64,000 nt of DNA from Aricia agestis (taxonomy: Eukaryota; Arthropoda; Insecta; Lepidoptera; Lycaenidae), in the NCBI RefSeq assembly GCF_905147365.1, contig NC_056406.1, forward strand, positions 4,352,501-4,416,500. The letters are read 5' to 3'. This document shows, one piece after another, positions 1-12,735 of this stretch. The translations under genes were made by a program, and so were the position numbers. The notes under the pieces are model-generated. The model searched no databases and was not told the origin of the DNA. It worked only from the letters and a program-made list of their open reading frames with translations. Position 1 is the first letter of the stretch. The number at the start of each line of letters is the position of its first letter.

Positions 1-1529
1 GTGACACATTTGCCACAGCGAACAACAAGCCGCTGCATAAGGCAGGTTGTGGAAGCTATAAATTCCAATTACATGCTAGGTAAATGGATTAAGTTCCCTC
101 AAACACACCAGGAAAGGTCGGTATTAAGACAAGAGTGAGACTTTCATTTTTATAATATGTACTTAATGCAATAATTTAATTTTAGTAGTAACTTAGTAAG
201 AAATGAATGTCATGTTCAATTATTATCTAATAAGAAACATTAATATAATGATAATAATTTGTAATAATGGAGATTGGTATTAATGTTTTTGTTTTATTTA
301 TGAATTTTCAGATTTCAAAGAAGATACCATGTACCTGGATTTATAGATTTTAATAGGATGTAGAGATTGCACCCACATTGCAATAGTGAAGCCTGATGAA
401 GAAGAACATATTTATTTTAACGGAAAAGGATACCACTCTATAAATGTACAAATGGTAAGGGTGACATGCATTTTACGTTGGTTTGATTATAAACATATTT
501 ATGAGAGTTAATTATTCTATATATTTAATAGAATAAGTTTTAGTGTAAAGGACTATGACACAAAACATAATATTATGGAGCTTGGCCCAAATATCCACTA
601 AATATATAGTAAAATTGTCTACTGAACACTGAATCATTATAACCACTTCTGTTCATTCTTCTTTGTGAATTTACACTGAAACTTATTTTATTAATTAATA
701 TACTGAATTAAATTTAATATAAGTAATTAACATTACAAGTGAGTGATATGTTTGTAATAAGTATATCAAATAATGTGTTTTTTTATGCATATTGTTCTTT
801 TATCACTTTCCAAAGTTGATAGAAATAATTTACAAATATGTTAAAATATGTATATTTTTTAGATTTATAATTTAAATATTTTAAATGTGAATGCAAGATT
901 TGGAGGAGCTACGCATGATTCTTTTATTTGGGCGTCAAGTCAAGTTTAAGGGTTTATGCGTGGCCTTCATCAAAATGGTGAACAAACGTGGTTATTAGGT
1001 AAGAAAAAAAAAGTATAGTGTTTATACTGTCAACTCAATAAAAGTTTGTTTATTAGCCATATCTACTCGTAGTGTAGGTACTTTACTGATAGAACACAAT
1101 AATAATACAATTTTTACTAAATGACTGCGAAAATGATAGCACTTTTTATTTTTTATTTTAGGTGATGCTGGATATCCACAGAGAGCCTGGCTTATGACAC
1201 CTATATTAGATGCTGCACCAGGCTCTCGAGAAGCAATGTATACTGCACGTCACATTCAAGCAAGGAACTGCTTTGAGCGTTGTTATGGTTTGCTTAAGCA
1301 CCGTACACTGCATTATCATCCTCATGTTGCTAGCAAAATAGTATATGCATGTTGTGTATTGCACAACATTGCATTGAATGCGCAGTTACCTGCACCAAGT
1401 GGAATTGCAGGGCAACCAGATGATGATAATGTTGCTGTACCAATAGGCTCTTCCATTCTTAGCAACCAAGATGACTTAATGCGAGGCAGAGAAAAAGAGA
1501 TCAGTGCCTTAATTAATAGATTAAAATAA
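1..1529 (+). pseudogene. PIF/Harbinger (HARBI1-like) transposase, four exons, broken
   Basis: A nuclease of the HARBI1/DDE_4 family, which cuts and pastes PIF/Harbinger transposons. Four exons can be joined in phase: up to 134, 312-454, 863-998 and 1162-1529, all with GT-AG borders; the 5' end is outside the window. Seen in order: RQVVEAINSNYMLGKW, RYHVPGF, DCTHIAIVKPDEEE (first catalytic Asp), NVNARFGGATHDSFIW, GDAGYP (second Asp), FERCYGLLKHR (Glu) and CCVLHNIAL. Two lesions are visible: a frameshift in exon 2 just before DCTHIA, and an in-frame TAA at 947-949 in exon 3. The last 118 bases of exon 4 also open the tandem unit that is repeated at 7119. The order of motifs and the splice phases make the family call firm. 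The gene is not functional as written. Confidence 0.85.
534..705. mobile_element. MITE in Harbinger intron 2
   Basis: A 172-bp non-coding element between exons 2 and 3 of the Harbinger pseudogene. The ends are inverted repeats of about 23 bp: AATAGAATAAGTTTTAGTG on the left and the complement of CACTGAAACTTATTTTATT on the right. A second, inverted copy lies at 1537-1885. The flanks read TTA/TTAA, which fits a Harbinger-type target, but the exact duplication cannot be fixed. Confidence 0.6.
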
Positions 1530-1536
1530 TTGTAAA

Positions 1537-1885
1537 TATTAATTAATAGAATAAGTTTCAGTGTAAACTCACAAAGGAGAATTAACAGAAGTGGTTATAA
1601 TGATTCAGTATTCAGTAGACAATTTTACTTAGTATATTACTAGCTGACCCGGTAAACTTCGTGTCACTTTAAAACCTTCCCTGGACTTCTACGAATACTT
1701 TAAGACAAATCATTTCAATCCGTTCAGCCGTTTTCGAGTTTAAGCGCGACTAACAAACACATTTGAAAACCCATTTTTATATCAAAGAAAATATAGGTCT
1801 TGTTAGGGGAAATTTGGACCAAGCTACATATTATATTTTGTGTCATAGTCCTTTACACTGAAACTTTTTCTATTAAATATGTAGA
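1537..1885. mobile_element. Second MITE copy split by a retroposon fragment
   Basis: Bases 1537-1640 and about 1800-1885 are the reverse complement of the MITE at 534-705, in two halves. Between them (about 1641-1800) is a retroposon piece beginning 'agctgacccggtaaacttcg' and containing 'ccgttcagccgttttcgag', a tail I recognise as dispersed in Lepidoptera. A shorter piece of the same retroposon is at 4616-4690. The whole arrangement is repeated at 7244-7592 in the second tandem unit. Confidence 0.6.
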
Positions 1886-2286
1886 AAAATTAACTCATAA
1901 TTTTTAAATATCCGCGTATTTCAAAAGTCTTGGTGAAGCAGCATGCCATAAAATAATACTTATGGGAATTTGTAAAAGAGTGCGGCAATGACGCTGGAAA
2001 TTTATCCGTAAAGATCACACTACAGGAATGTTATTTATATTTCATTCAGTTTTTGAGGCCTTCTGAACAGGATCAATTAATAATTAAGGATTTTGTGAAA
2101 ATTCAAAGTGCCTAGCTGTTACCATTATTGATTACGAGCTATAAAGGCAAAAAAAAATACGTTTCTTGTATGGGATGTTTCTTAAAACTTTATTTTATTT
2201 TTAGTATTTGTTGTTATAGCGGCAACAGATGTACATAATCTGCGAAAATCTAGTCTAGCCATAGCCATTCTTGAGTTGCAGCCTGG
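1886..2286. other. Non-coding gap with one short unrecognised open frame
   Basis: No gene is recognised. A 52-codon frame without start codon is open from 1957 to the stop at 2113-2115 (contains KECGNDAGNLSVKI and FLRPSEQDQLIIKDF); I cannot place it. From about 2195 the repeat 'ttgttatagcggcaacag' begins, leading into the CAGA microsatellite. The same content is at 7593-7994. Confidence 0.4.
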
Positions 2287-2434
<148 letters not shown>

Positions 2435-2559
2435 AGACAACGAAGTCTTAGTCATAGGGTCCCGTTATATATGATTTTGAATATTATGATTTTGAGAATT
2501 CTGTATTCAAAATATTTTCCAAATTTTATCTAACAAGTGCAGTAAGTTACGAAAATGCT

Positions 2560-3003
2560 GTGGAAGCTTTCGAATCACTTGGTCTGAAAAATGTGAACGA
2601 AGATAAACTTTATGATGAGACCCGAAAATTAAACCTAATTTTTCCTCAGCTCAAACAATCTATTGATTCAATATTATCTGTTGATTTACAATGGGTTCAG
2701 CTATTCAAAGTCACCTCAACCTTCACCGAACTGTCAAAAATTATTGATAAAATCTTTTCAATCCCTATAAGCAATGCTTTTGTAGAACGCGTCTTCTCTT
2801 TAATGGGAAATTTGTGGACAGACGAGCGAAACTGTTTATCATTGGACATGGTAAGGGCCGAGCTAATTGTAAAGATTAATTACAATATGAATTGTCAAGA
2901 ATTTTTGAAGGAACCTGAGCAAGAAGAAATGCTGCAACAATCTTTGCAGAACAAAAAATATCGTTTTAAGTGTCAAGCTGGTTCAAGTCAGCGTACTAGC
3001 TAG
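2560..3003 (+). pseudogene. hAT transposase C-terminal (hATC) fragment, copy 1
   Basis: A 147-residue piece of a hAT-superfamily transposase, covering the C-terminal dimerisation region. The diagnostic part is IPISNAFVERVFSLMGN followed by WTDERN and VRAELIVKINYNMNCQEF, typical of proteins related to the ZMYM/KRAB-A hAT-derived group. The RNase H-like catalytic domain and the DNA-binding N-terminus are missing: upstream lies a microsatellite-bearing repeat, so the element is 5' truncated. The chosen ATG is only the first in the open stretch and is unlikely to be a real start. A poly(A)-like run follows at about 3100. Confidence 0.8.
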
Positions 3004-3209
3004 GTAGGTAAATTATATTTAAAAAAACATTACCAATAGTAATTCATATTTTTGTACTTGCCATAATTCATTAAATACTTTTTAATGGTTAAAACTAAAA
3101 AAAAAAAAAAAAAACTATATTTAAGTAGTAAAAAAAAACTATATTTGTAAAACCTCCGGGTCTATTGTTTTTAAAGGTAACAGTCCTACCCACAACCTAG
3201 TACGTCAGC

Positions 3210-4242
3210 TTCAGTTACCACGGACACCTTATGCTCTCGACACCAGGGAAGAATCGTAAAAAATACAAAAAGAAAACTGAAAATTGATCTAGATAGTTTT
3301 GATTTATGCGCTATACGCTCTTTAGTTGAAAGTTTTTATACCACAAGAAAAAAAATACCTACTTTAAAAAAGATATTGAAAATAGCCAAGCAGGAGCAGA
3401 TTTTTCTGAGGCAAAAAGACGTCCTAAGAATTCTTTGGAGTACGGGTTTAAGAAATGTAAACGTAAACGCGATTTTTTGGGGCAAAGACCTGAAATAGCA
3501 GCCTGGAGAGCGAAATATTTAAGGCGATTAAAAGAAAATGACGAACGTAGTGCCGAAAAAAACCAGTGACCTACGTCGATGAAACCTGGATACATTCACA
3601 CTATACTGTCTCGAAATGTTGGCAAAATAGTAGTGATTCCAGTATCCGAACTAATCACTCTCCTGGTCAGCGCTGGATTGTGGTACACGCAGGCAATGAG
3701 AATGGTTTCGTACAAGGTGCCGAGCTCCTCTATAAATGTAAGTCAACAACTGGTGATTATCATGACGAAATTGCGACGATGCGTCAAATTTTACAAAATG
3801 GATCGAAGAGAAATTGATACCGAATATTCCACCCAACGGTATAATTGTCATGGCCAACGCACCCTACCACAGTAAGCAGGCGAACAAGCCACCAAATTCC
3901 AGTGCACGTAAAAAAGAATTGCAAATGTGGCTGCAAGAACACAACGTCGAATTTGACATGAACATGACAAAAAGAGAATTGTATATGTTAATTAAAAGAC
4001 ATAAGCCCGAGAAGGAATATTTCATCGATGAAATATTTAGATCTCATGAACAAGAGGTATTACGTCTGCCACCCTACCATTGTGATCTTAATCCAATTGA
4101 GTATGTTTGGAATTTGATGAAGCAAAGGGTGGCAGACAAAATTAATGTAGACCAATCAGAAAAAGATATTGAAAGTTTAACAAAGGAAGCAATACAGAGT
4201 ATATCCCCGGAAGACTGGGAAACTCACAGCAGTTCTACGTAA
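3210..4242 (+). pseudogene. IS630/Tc1-mariner-type transposase, broken, copy 1
   Basis: Remnant of an IS630/Tc1-mariner DDE transposase of a type common in insects. In order: TPGKNRKKYKKKTE, SFDLCAIRSLVESFYT, TLKKILKIAKQEQIFLRQK, then YVDETWIHSHYTVSKCW (first Asp; 3566 on), GQRWIVVHAGNENGF, TTGDYHDEI, and in another frame KWIEEKLIPNIPPNGIIVMA, NAPYHSKQ, LRLPPYHCDLNPIEYVW (Glu; 3814-4242). At least three frame changes separate these blocks. The second catalytic Asp, normally in 'VMDNAPYHS', reads Ala here (VMANAPYHS), so the enzyme would be dead even with the frames repaired. Followed directly by a fragment of a different family. Confidence 0.8.
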
Positions 4243-4249
4243 AAAAAAA

Positions 4250-4615
4250 AAAGAAATATCATGTATATTCAAAAGAGCTTTAGATTTAGCTAATGATTTG
4301 AAAATTCTTAAAGAATACCCTAATGAAAAATACATAGGTACTGCTATAAAAATTAAAGAATGCTTACAAAATGCTGGAACATATACACAACTTTTAGAGA
4401 CTGTGTATTGTAGCGTATTCTTATTAAGTAGGCGCAGGCCTGGAGAACTTCAAAGAATTACATAGCATGATTATTAACAAAATGAGAATAACGAGAATAA
4501 TAAGTATGAAGAGTTTGGTCGTGCCCTTACTGTCTCAGAAACGATTCTGGTAAAGAAATTTAAAGTGTTGTTATTAGAGGTGAACGTGGCCGTGGAGTCG
4601 CAGTCCATAATTAAC
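4250..4615 (+). pseudogene. Crypton-like tyrosine-recombinase fragment, copy 1
   Basis: One frame reads ALDLANDLKILKEYPNEKYI, then TVYCSVFLLSRRRPGELQRI, two stops, then EFGRALTVSETILVKKF and, after a frame change, VVIRGERGRGVAV. The pair 'LFxRRRxGExxxM' and 'IRGKRGRxVPVLLT' is, to my memory, the signature of tyrosine-recombinase-like proteins of the Crypton group in arthropods. The catalytic C-terminus is absent: a retroposon tail begins at 4616. Family name tentative; 'decayed coding sequence' is safer. Confidence 0.4.
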
Positions 4616-4704
4616 TAGCTGTCCCGGTGAACTTCGTGTCACTTTAAAACCTACCTTCGCTGGACTTCTACAAATATTTTGAGACTGAAATATATATATG
4701 TATA

Positions 4705-6120
4705 TATATATACAGGGTTACAGGAAAAGTCGATGCAGATCCGTTAAGGGCGTGTAGTTTGCATCGTTTCTAACTGATTTGGTTATGAAACAACCCATCC
4801 TAAACATAACCGTTTTCGAGATATTCGACTTTTATTTTTTTTCATAAATTTGCCGAATTTTTTTATATCTCATTGTATAATTTGAAAATTAGTAGTCAAT
4901 ACCGCATTATTTTTTGCTTTTTACAACTAGGACAAGATGCCTTATGATTTCAATAACCAAAACTGTAAGTAAATTAACTTAACAGGTCGTACTAAGACAA
5001 TGAAAGTTAAAAAAAATAATATTTATTTATTAAGTTTATTTTTCTTTAAAGGATACCCAAAAAAAATAGTATGGAAGATGATCTGCAGATCGAATTTAAA
5101 ATATCTACGTTTCATCAGCTATCCAACAAGGTATCACAATCAAGGGTTTTGCCAAAAATCATAGAAAAAGCACTTAGTTAAAAGCACCCAGGTAGCAATT
5201 CTCGGTCCCTTGCCTATTGTCCTTTGAGTTGGTTCGGGGCGTGCAAGCGAGACAACTTACGATTTATGCAGGTATGAGTGAGAAAGATAATGTGCCGATG
5301 CCGAAGGAGATCGGGAATGTGAATACAACATGCCCTATTCACTATTGTTTGTGTTTGCCTTTTCGACTTTGGTTGTTAGTCTGCTTATGTGATTCGTCCA
5401 TGGTAGATGCGTTATCGTTGTGCTTTCTGTTTTCTGTTCGACTTGGCTGTGTTTCTGGAATGTTTCTTCCGATTTGTGACTATTGTGCTTGTTTACTGGA
5501 CTTTGATTTTGCTTGTGATACGGAACTGTTAACGATGACGACCTACACGAACGAGGAATATGCAGATATGCTAGTTTGCTACGGATGTTGCAATTGTGTG
5601 TCCGCGCAAGCGCGTAACGAGTACATGACACGCTATCCTGGCCGTCGAGTACCGAATGTGAGAGTTTTCGAAGGACTCTATCGAAGGATTCGAGAAACTG
5701 GGTCCGTATCGAGGCGCCGGACAGATTTAGGAAGGCCACGTGTTATTGATGATAACGAAGAAGAGGACAACGAAATCGTGCAAAGGTTTCGATTGGATCC
5801 AACCACCTCAACAAATATTGTTGCCGCTCAACTGGGAGTCTCGCAATGGAGAGTGTGTTATAACGTTCACACTGCGGGCTTATACCCATACCATTACACG
5901 CCTGTGCAGGACATTGAACAAGATAATCCCGTAAGACGATTAGGTTTCTGCCGGTTCATGTTGAATGCAGATGTAGAAGACCCGACTTTTTTTTAAAAAA
6001 TCTTGTGGACGGATGAGTCAAAGTTTGACAAAGACGGAATCACAAATTATCATAATGTCCATTATTGGGCCCCGAAAGAACAAGGAAATCCAAACAAGAG
6101 AGACAGAGAGCAAAACATCC
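4705..6120 (+). pseudogene. DUF4817-type transposon with truncated transposase, copy 1
   Basis: A DNA transposon remnant. The likely left end is 'cagggttacaggaaaag' near 4712. The transposase starts best at ATG 5535 (MTTYTNEEYADMLVCYGCCN), although the frame is open from 5217. The N-terminal DUF4817 helix-turn-helix region is seen as NEYMTRYPGRRVPNVRVFE, LYRRIRETGSV and GRPRVIDD, followed by DPTTSTNIVAAQLGVSQWRV and GLYPYHYTPVQDI. After DPTFF a run of T/A shifts the frame (near 5990), and ILWTDESKFDKDGITNYHN (first catalytic Asp) follows to about 6117. The rest of the DDE domain is missing. Confidence 0.75.
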
Positions 6121-6479
6121 GTATGCTTGACTATTACTGAATGTGATGTATCTCTGAAACTAATTAAGATAAATAACTAAAAGTTGCGCGAGGTGTTAGG
6201 TTACATTACAGAGTATATTTTGTATATATATATTTTTTTTAATAAAATTTCACACTTAAAAAAATAAATAAAAAAAAAAAACGTTTTTTTTTCTATGTTC
6301 TCTCTGAGTTACAATCACGAAATCAATATAATATGTTATGCTCCTTTGTATTATCCATTACCTATAAAAATTGCAGGAAAAAAAGTTGGTGCAACATAAT
6401 GAAAAAAAAATCGCGCCTTGCGCCTCTAGCAACTAACGCGCGGGCAAAATTCGAATTTTTAAAGTGCGAATTGTAACAA
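6121..6479. other. AT-rich non-coding stretch
   Basis: I see no gene. Poly(A)/poly(T) runs around 6230-6300 and scattered 'gcgcgcc' patches at 6410-6445 may be the ends of decayed elements. The same sequence is at 11822-12180. Confidence 0.5.
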
Positions 6480-6800
6480 GTAAGTACCTGTGTAAGATTC
6501 CTGGTTATAAAAAAAATATAAAGAATGAAGAAGAAGCTAAAGTGTTTAGCAACTGTTTGAATAAAACCGTAATTGTAAACGATACTTTTTATAAGAAATG
6601 TCGACTTATCCCATATAATAACTAAAGGGCTACTTTTAAATGTGCTGCATTTAACGAGACATCTTTAAGCATAAAAGAACCTAGTGTAGTATTAGCGACT
6701 AGAGAAGTGCCGGAAGAAACCACCTGAGTGATCATTATATTGAAGTTCCATTTCAACGTGTTGCATCTACTCACAAGAACTACTACTACAGTTATCACAT
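6480..6800 (+). pseudogene. Cys-containing N-terminal fragment of a transposon protein, copy 1
   Basis: A frame reads KIPGYKKNIKNEEEAKVF, NCLNKTVIVNDTFYKKCRL, then after a stop ATFKCAAFNETSLSIKEPS and, after a frame change, YIEVPFQRVASTHK. The order resembles the zinc-binding N-terminus of a large insect Harbinger-related protein family that I recall. Nothing of the catalytic domain follows. Similarity judged by memory only. Confidence 0.3.
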
Positions 6801-7993
6801 TATGTAATAATGCCCCAACATATAAAAATTGGACATGCTGTGTGTAAAGTGAGGGGTCTAAGTGCAAATGCGCCTCTGTCCAAAAAAAATAAAAAAAAAT
6901 ATTTTTTCATCAGTCAACACTTGGATGCTTTATTTATGATTCTTTATTTACAGTATAATATGTCAAAACCGCTTCTATCCCTTACAAAAAGCCTTTAAAG
7001 ATCAGAGTGAGATTCAAAAACGACACTATCATGTTTGACATTTTTGTTTGAAGAGACGGCGCTTGAAGATCGAGCCCTTTTAAATAATTTAGTCAAGCGT
7101 GATTTTGGCATCGATGATGCAACCAGATGATGATAATGTTGCTGTACCAATAGGCTCTTCCATTCTTAGCAACCAAGATGACTTAATGCGAGGCAGAGAA
7201 AAAGAGATCAGTGCCTTAATTAATAGATTAAAATAATTGTAAATATTAATTAATAGAATAAGTTTCAGTGTAAACTCACAAAGGAGAATTAACAGAAGTG
7301 GTTATAATGATTCAGTATTCAGTAGACAATTTTACTTAGTATATTACTAGCTGACCCGGTAAACTTCGTGTCACTTTAAAACCTTCCCTGGACTTCTACG
7401 AATACTTTAAGACAAATCATTTCAATCCGTTCAGCCGTTTTCGAGTTTAAGCGCGACTAACAAACACATTTGAAAACCCATTTTTATATCAAAGAAAATA
7501 TAGGTCTTGTTAGGGGAAATTTGGACCAAGCTACATATTATATTTTGTGTCATAGTCCTTTACACTGAAACTTTTTCTATTAAATATGTAGAAAAATTAA
7601 CTCATAATTTTTAAATATCCGCGTATTTCAAAAGTCTTGGTGAAGCAGCATGCCATAAAATAATACTTATGGGAATTTGTAAAAGAGTGCGGCAATGACG
7701 CTGGAAATTTATCCGTAAAGATCACACTACAGGAATGTTATTTATATTTCATTCAGTTTTTGAGGCCTTCTGAACAGGATCAATTAATAATTAAGGATTT
7801 TGTGAAAATTCAAAGTGCCTAGCTGTTACCATTATTGATTACGAGCTATAAAGGCAAAAAAAAATACGTTTCTTGTATGGGATGTTTCTTAAAACTTTAT
7901 TTTATTTTTAGTATTTGTTGTTATAGCGGCAACAGATGTACATAATCTGCGAAAATCTAGTCTAGCCATAGCCATTCTTGAGTTGCAGCCTGG

Positions 7994-8134
<141 letters not shown>

Positions 8135-8258
8135 GACAACGAAGTCTTAGTCATAGGGTCCCGTTATATATGATTTTGAATATTATGATTTTGAGAATTC
8201 TGTATTCAAAATATTTTCCAAATTTTATCTAACAAGTGCAGTAAGTTACGAAAATGCT

Positions 8259-8702
8259 GTGGAAGCTTTCGAATCACTTGGTCTGAAAAATGTGAACGAA
8301 GATAAACTTTATGATGAGACCCGAAAATTAAACCTAATTTTTCCTCAGCTCAAACAATCTATTGATTCAATATTATCTGTTGATTTACAATGGGTTCAGC
8401 TATTCAAAGTCACCTCAACCTTCACCGAACTGTCAAAAATTATTGATAAAATCTTTTCAATCCCTATAAGCAATGCTTTTGTAGAACGCGTCTTCTCTTT
8501 AATGGGAAATTTGTGGACAGACGAGCGAAACTGTTTATCATTGGACATGGTAAGGGCCGAGCTAATTGTAAAGATTAATTACAATATGAATTGTCAAGAA
8601 TTTTTGAAGGAACCTGAGCAAGAAGAAATGCTGCAACAATCTTTGCAGAACAAAAAATATCGTTTTAAGTGTCAAGCTGGTTCAAGTCAGCGTACTAGCT
8701 AG
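8259..8702 (+). pseudogene. hATC fragment, copy 2
   Basis: The same hAT C-terminal piece in the second tandem unit, with identical predicted protein. The first downstream difference is the three-base insertion near 8746. Confidence 0.8.
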
Positions 8703-8910
8703 GTAGGTAAATTATATTTAAAAAAACATTACCAATAGTAATTCACCATATTTTTGTACTTGCCATAATTCATTAAATACTTTTTAATGGTTAAAACTAA
8801 AAAAAAAAAAAAAAACTATATTTAAGTAGTAAAAAAAAACTATATTTGTAAAACCTCCGGGTCTATTGTTTTTAAAGGTAACAGTCCTACCCACAACCTA
8901 GTACGTCAGC

Positions 8911-9943
8911 TTCAGTTACCACGGACACCTTATGCTCTCGACACCAGGGAAGAATCGTAAAAAATACAAAAAGAAAACTGAAAATTGATCTAGATAGTTT
9001 TGATTTATGCGCTATACGCTCTTTAGTTGAAAGTTTTTATACCACAAGAAAAAAAATACCTACTTTAAAAAAGATATTGAAAATAGCCAAGCAGGAGCAG
9101 ATTTTTCTGAGGCAAAAAGACGTCCTAAGAATTCTTTGGAGTACGGGTTTAAGAAATGTAAACGTAAACGCGATTTTTTGGGGCAAAGACCTGAAATAGC
9201 AGCCTGGAGAGCGAAATATTTAAGGCGATTAAAAGAAAATGACGAACGTAGTGCCGAAAAAAACCAGTGACCTACGTCGATGAAACCTGGATACATTCAC
9301 ACTATACTGTCTCGAAATGTTGGCAAAATAGTAGTGATTCCAGTATCCGAACTAATCACTCTCCTGGTCAGCGCTGGATTGTGGTACACGCAGGCAATGA
9401 GAATGGTTTCGTACAAGGTGCCGAGCTCCTCTATAAATGTAAGTCAACAACTGGTGATTATCATGACGAAATTGCGACGATGCGTCAAATTTTACAAAAT
9501 GGATCGAAGAGAAATTGATACCGAATATTCCACCCAACGGTATAATTGTCATGGCCAACGCACCCTACCACAGTAAGCAGGCGAACAAGCCACCAAATTC
9601 CAGTGCACGTAAAAAAGAATTGCAAATGTGGCTGCAAGAACACAACGTCGAATTTGACATGAACATGACAAAAAGAGAATTGTATATGTTAATTAAAAGA
9701 CATAAGCCCGAGAAGGAATATTTCATCGATGAAATATTTAGATCTCATGAACAAGAGGTATTACGTCTGCCACCCTACCATTGTGATCTTAATCCAATTG
9801 AGTATGTTTGGAATTTGATGAAGCAAAGGGTGGCAGACAAAATTAATGTAGACCAATCAGAAAAAGATATTGAAAGTTTAACAAAGGAAGCAATACAGAG
9901 TATATCCCCGGAAGACTGGGAAACTCACAGCAGTTCTACGTAA
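8911..9943 (+). pseudogene. IS630/Tc1-mariner-type transposase, copy 2
   Basis: Second-unit copy of the pseudogene at 3210-4242. The blocks, frame changes and Asp-to-Ala change at the second catalytic position are the same, so the decay is older than the tandem duplication. Confidence 0.8.
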
Positions 9944-9950
9944 AAAAAAA

Positions 9951-10316
9951 AAAGAAATATCATGTATATTCAAAAGAGCTTTAGATTTAGCTAATGATTT
10001 GAAAATTCTTAAAGAATACCCTAATGAAAAATACATAGGTACTGCTATAAAAATTAAAGAATGCTTACAAAATGCTGGAACATATACACAACTTTTAGAG
10101 ACTGTGTATTGTAGCGTATTCTTATTAAGTAGGCGCAGGCCTGGAGAACTTCAAAGAATTACATAGCATGATTATTAACAAAATGAGAATAACGAGAATA
10201 ATAAGTATGAAGAGTTTGGTCGTGCCCTTACTGTCTCAGAAACGATTCTGGTAAAGAAATTTAAAGTGTTGTTATTAGAGGTGAACGTGGCCGTGGAGTC
10301 GCAGTCCATAATTAAC
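9951..10316 (+). pseudogene. Crypton-like fragment, copy 2
   Basis: Same fragment in the second tandem unit, with the same stops. It is again cut by the retroposon tail (10317-10391). Confidence 0.4.
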
Positions 10317-10405
10317 TAGCTGTCCCGGTGAACTTCGTGTCACTTTAAAACCTACCTTCGCTGGACTTCTACAAATATTTTGAGACTGAAATATATATAT
10401 GTATA

Positions 10406-11821
10406 TATATATACAGGGTTACAGGAAAAGTCGATGCAGATCCGTTAAGGGCGTGTAGTTTGCATCGTTTCTAACTGATTTGGTTATGAAACAACCCATC
10501 CTAAACATAACCGTTTTCGAGATATTCGACTTTTATTTTTTTTCATAAATTTGCCGAATTTTTTTATATCTCATTGTATAATTTGAAAATTAGTAGTCAA
10601 TACCGCATTATTTTTTGCTTTTTACAACTAGGACAAGATGCCTTATGATTTCAATAACCAAAACTGTAAGTAAATTAACTTAACAGGTCGTACTAAGACA
10701 ATGAAAGTTAAAAAAAATAATATTTATTTATTAAGTTTATTTTTCTTTAAAGGATACCCAAAAAAAATAGTATGGAAGATGATCTGCAGATCGAATTTAA
10801 AATATCTACGTTTCATCAGCTATCCAACAAGGTATCACAATCAAGGGTTTTGCCAAAAATCATAGAAAAAGCACTTAGTTAAAAGCACCCAGGTAGCAAT
10901 TCTCGGTCCCTTGCCTATTGTCCTTTGAGTTGGTTCGGGGCGTGCAAGCGAGACAACTTACGATTTATGCAGGTATGAGTGAGAAAGATAATGTGCCGAT
11001 GCCGAAGGAGATCGGGAATGTGAATACAACATGCCCTATTCACTATTGTTTGTGTTTGCCTTTTCGACTTTGGTTGTTAGTCTGCTTATGTGATTCGTCC
11101 ATGGTAGATGCGTTATCGTTGTGCTTTCTGTTTTCTGTTCGACTTGGCTGTGTTTCTGGAATGTTTCTTCCGATTTGTGACTATTGTGCTTGTTTACTGG
11201 ACTTTGATTTTGCTTGTGATACGGAACTGTTAACGATGACGACCTACACGAACGAGGAATATGCAGATATGCTAGTTTGCTACGGATGTTGCAATTGTGT
11301 GTCCGCGCAAGCGCGTAACGAGTACATGACACGCTATCCTGGCCGTCGAGTACCGAATGTGAGAGTTTTCGAAGGACTCTATCGAAGGATTCGAGAAACT
11401 GGGTCCGTATCGAGGCGCCGGACAGATTTAGGAAGGCCACGTGTTATTGATGATAACGAAGAAGAGGACAACGAAATCGTGCAAAGGTTTCGATTGGATC
11501 CAACCACCTCAACAAATATTGTTGCCGCTCAACTGGGAGTCTCGCAATGGAGAGTGTGTTATAACGTTCACACTGCGGGCTTATACCCATACCATTACAC
11601 GCCTGTGCAGGACATTGAACAAGATAATCCCGTAAGACGATTAGGTTTCTGCCGGTTCATGTTGAATGCAGATGTAGAAGACCCGACTTTTTTTTAAAAA
11701 ATCTTGTGGACGGATGAGTCAAAGTTTGACAAAGACGGAATCACAAATTATCATAATGTCCATTATTGGGCCCCGAAAGAACAAGGAAATCCAAACAAGA
11801 GAGACAGAGAGCAAAACATCC
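10406..11821 (+). pseudogene. DUF4817-type transposon, copy 2
   Basis: Second-unit copy of 4705-6120. The transposase start is at 11236, the frameshift in the T/A run near 11691, and the truncation is the same. Confidence 0.75.
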
Positions 11822-12180
11822 GTATGCTTGACTATTACTGAATGTGATGTATCTCTGAAACTAATTAAGATAAATAACTAAAAGTTGCGCGAGGTGTTAG
11901 GTTACATTACAGAGTATATTTTGTATATATATATTTTTTTTAATAAAATTTCACACTTAAAAAAATAAATAAAAAAAAAAAACGTTTTTTTTTCTATGTT
12001 CTCTCTGAGTTACAATCACGAAATCAATATAATATGTTATGCTCCTTTGTATTATCCATTACCTATAAAAATTGCAGGAAAAAAAGTTGGTGCAACATAA
12101 TGAAAAAAAAATCGCGCCTTGCGCCTCTAGCAACTAACGCGCGGGCAAAATTCGAATTTTTAAAGTGCGAATTGTAACAA

Positions 12181-12501
12181 GTAAGTACCTGTGTAAGATT
12201 CCTGGTTATAAAAAAAATATAAAGAATGAAGAAGAAGCTAAAGTGTTTAGCAACTGTTTGAATAAAACCGTAATTGTAAACGATACTTTTTATAAGAAAT
12301 GTCGACTTATCCCATATAATAACTAAAGGGCTACTTTTAAATGTGCTGCATTTAACGAGACATCTTTAAGCATAAAAGAACCTAGTGTAGTATTAGCGAC
12401 TAGAGAAGTGCCGGAAGAAACCACCTGAGTGATCATTATATTGAAGTTCCATTTCAACGTGTTGCATCTACTCACAAGAACTACTACTACAGTTATCACA
12501 T
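12181..12501 (+). pseudogene. Cys-containing N-terminal fragment, copy 2
   Basis: Second-unit copy of 6480-6800; identical as far as compared. It lies just left of the 'gcgcctctgtcc' and 'ccgcttctatccc' motifs (12570-12690) discussed with the element at 13931. Confidence 0.3.
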
Positions 12502-12735
12502 TATGTAATAATGCCCCAACATATAAAAATTGGACATGCTGTGTGTAAAGTGAGGGGTCTAAGTGCAAATGCGCCTCTGTCCAAAAAAAATAAAAAAAAA
12601 TATTTTTTCATCAGTCAACACTTGGATGCTTTATTTATGATTCTTTATTTACAGTATAATATGTCAAAACCGCTTCTATCCCTTACAAAAAGCCTTTAAA
12701 GATCAGAGTGAGATTCAAAAACGACACTATCATGT

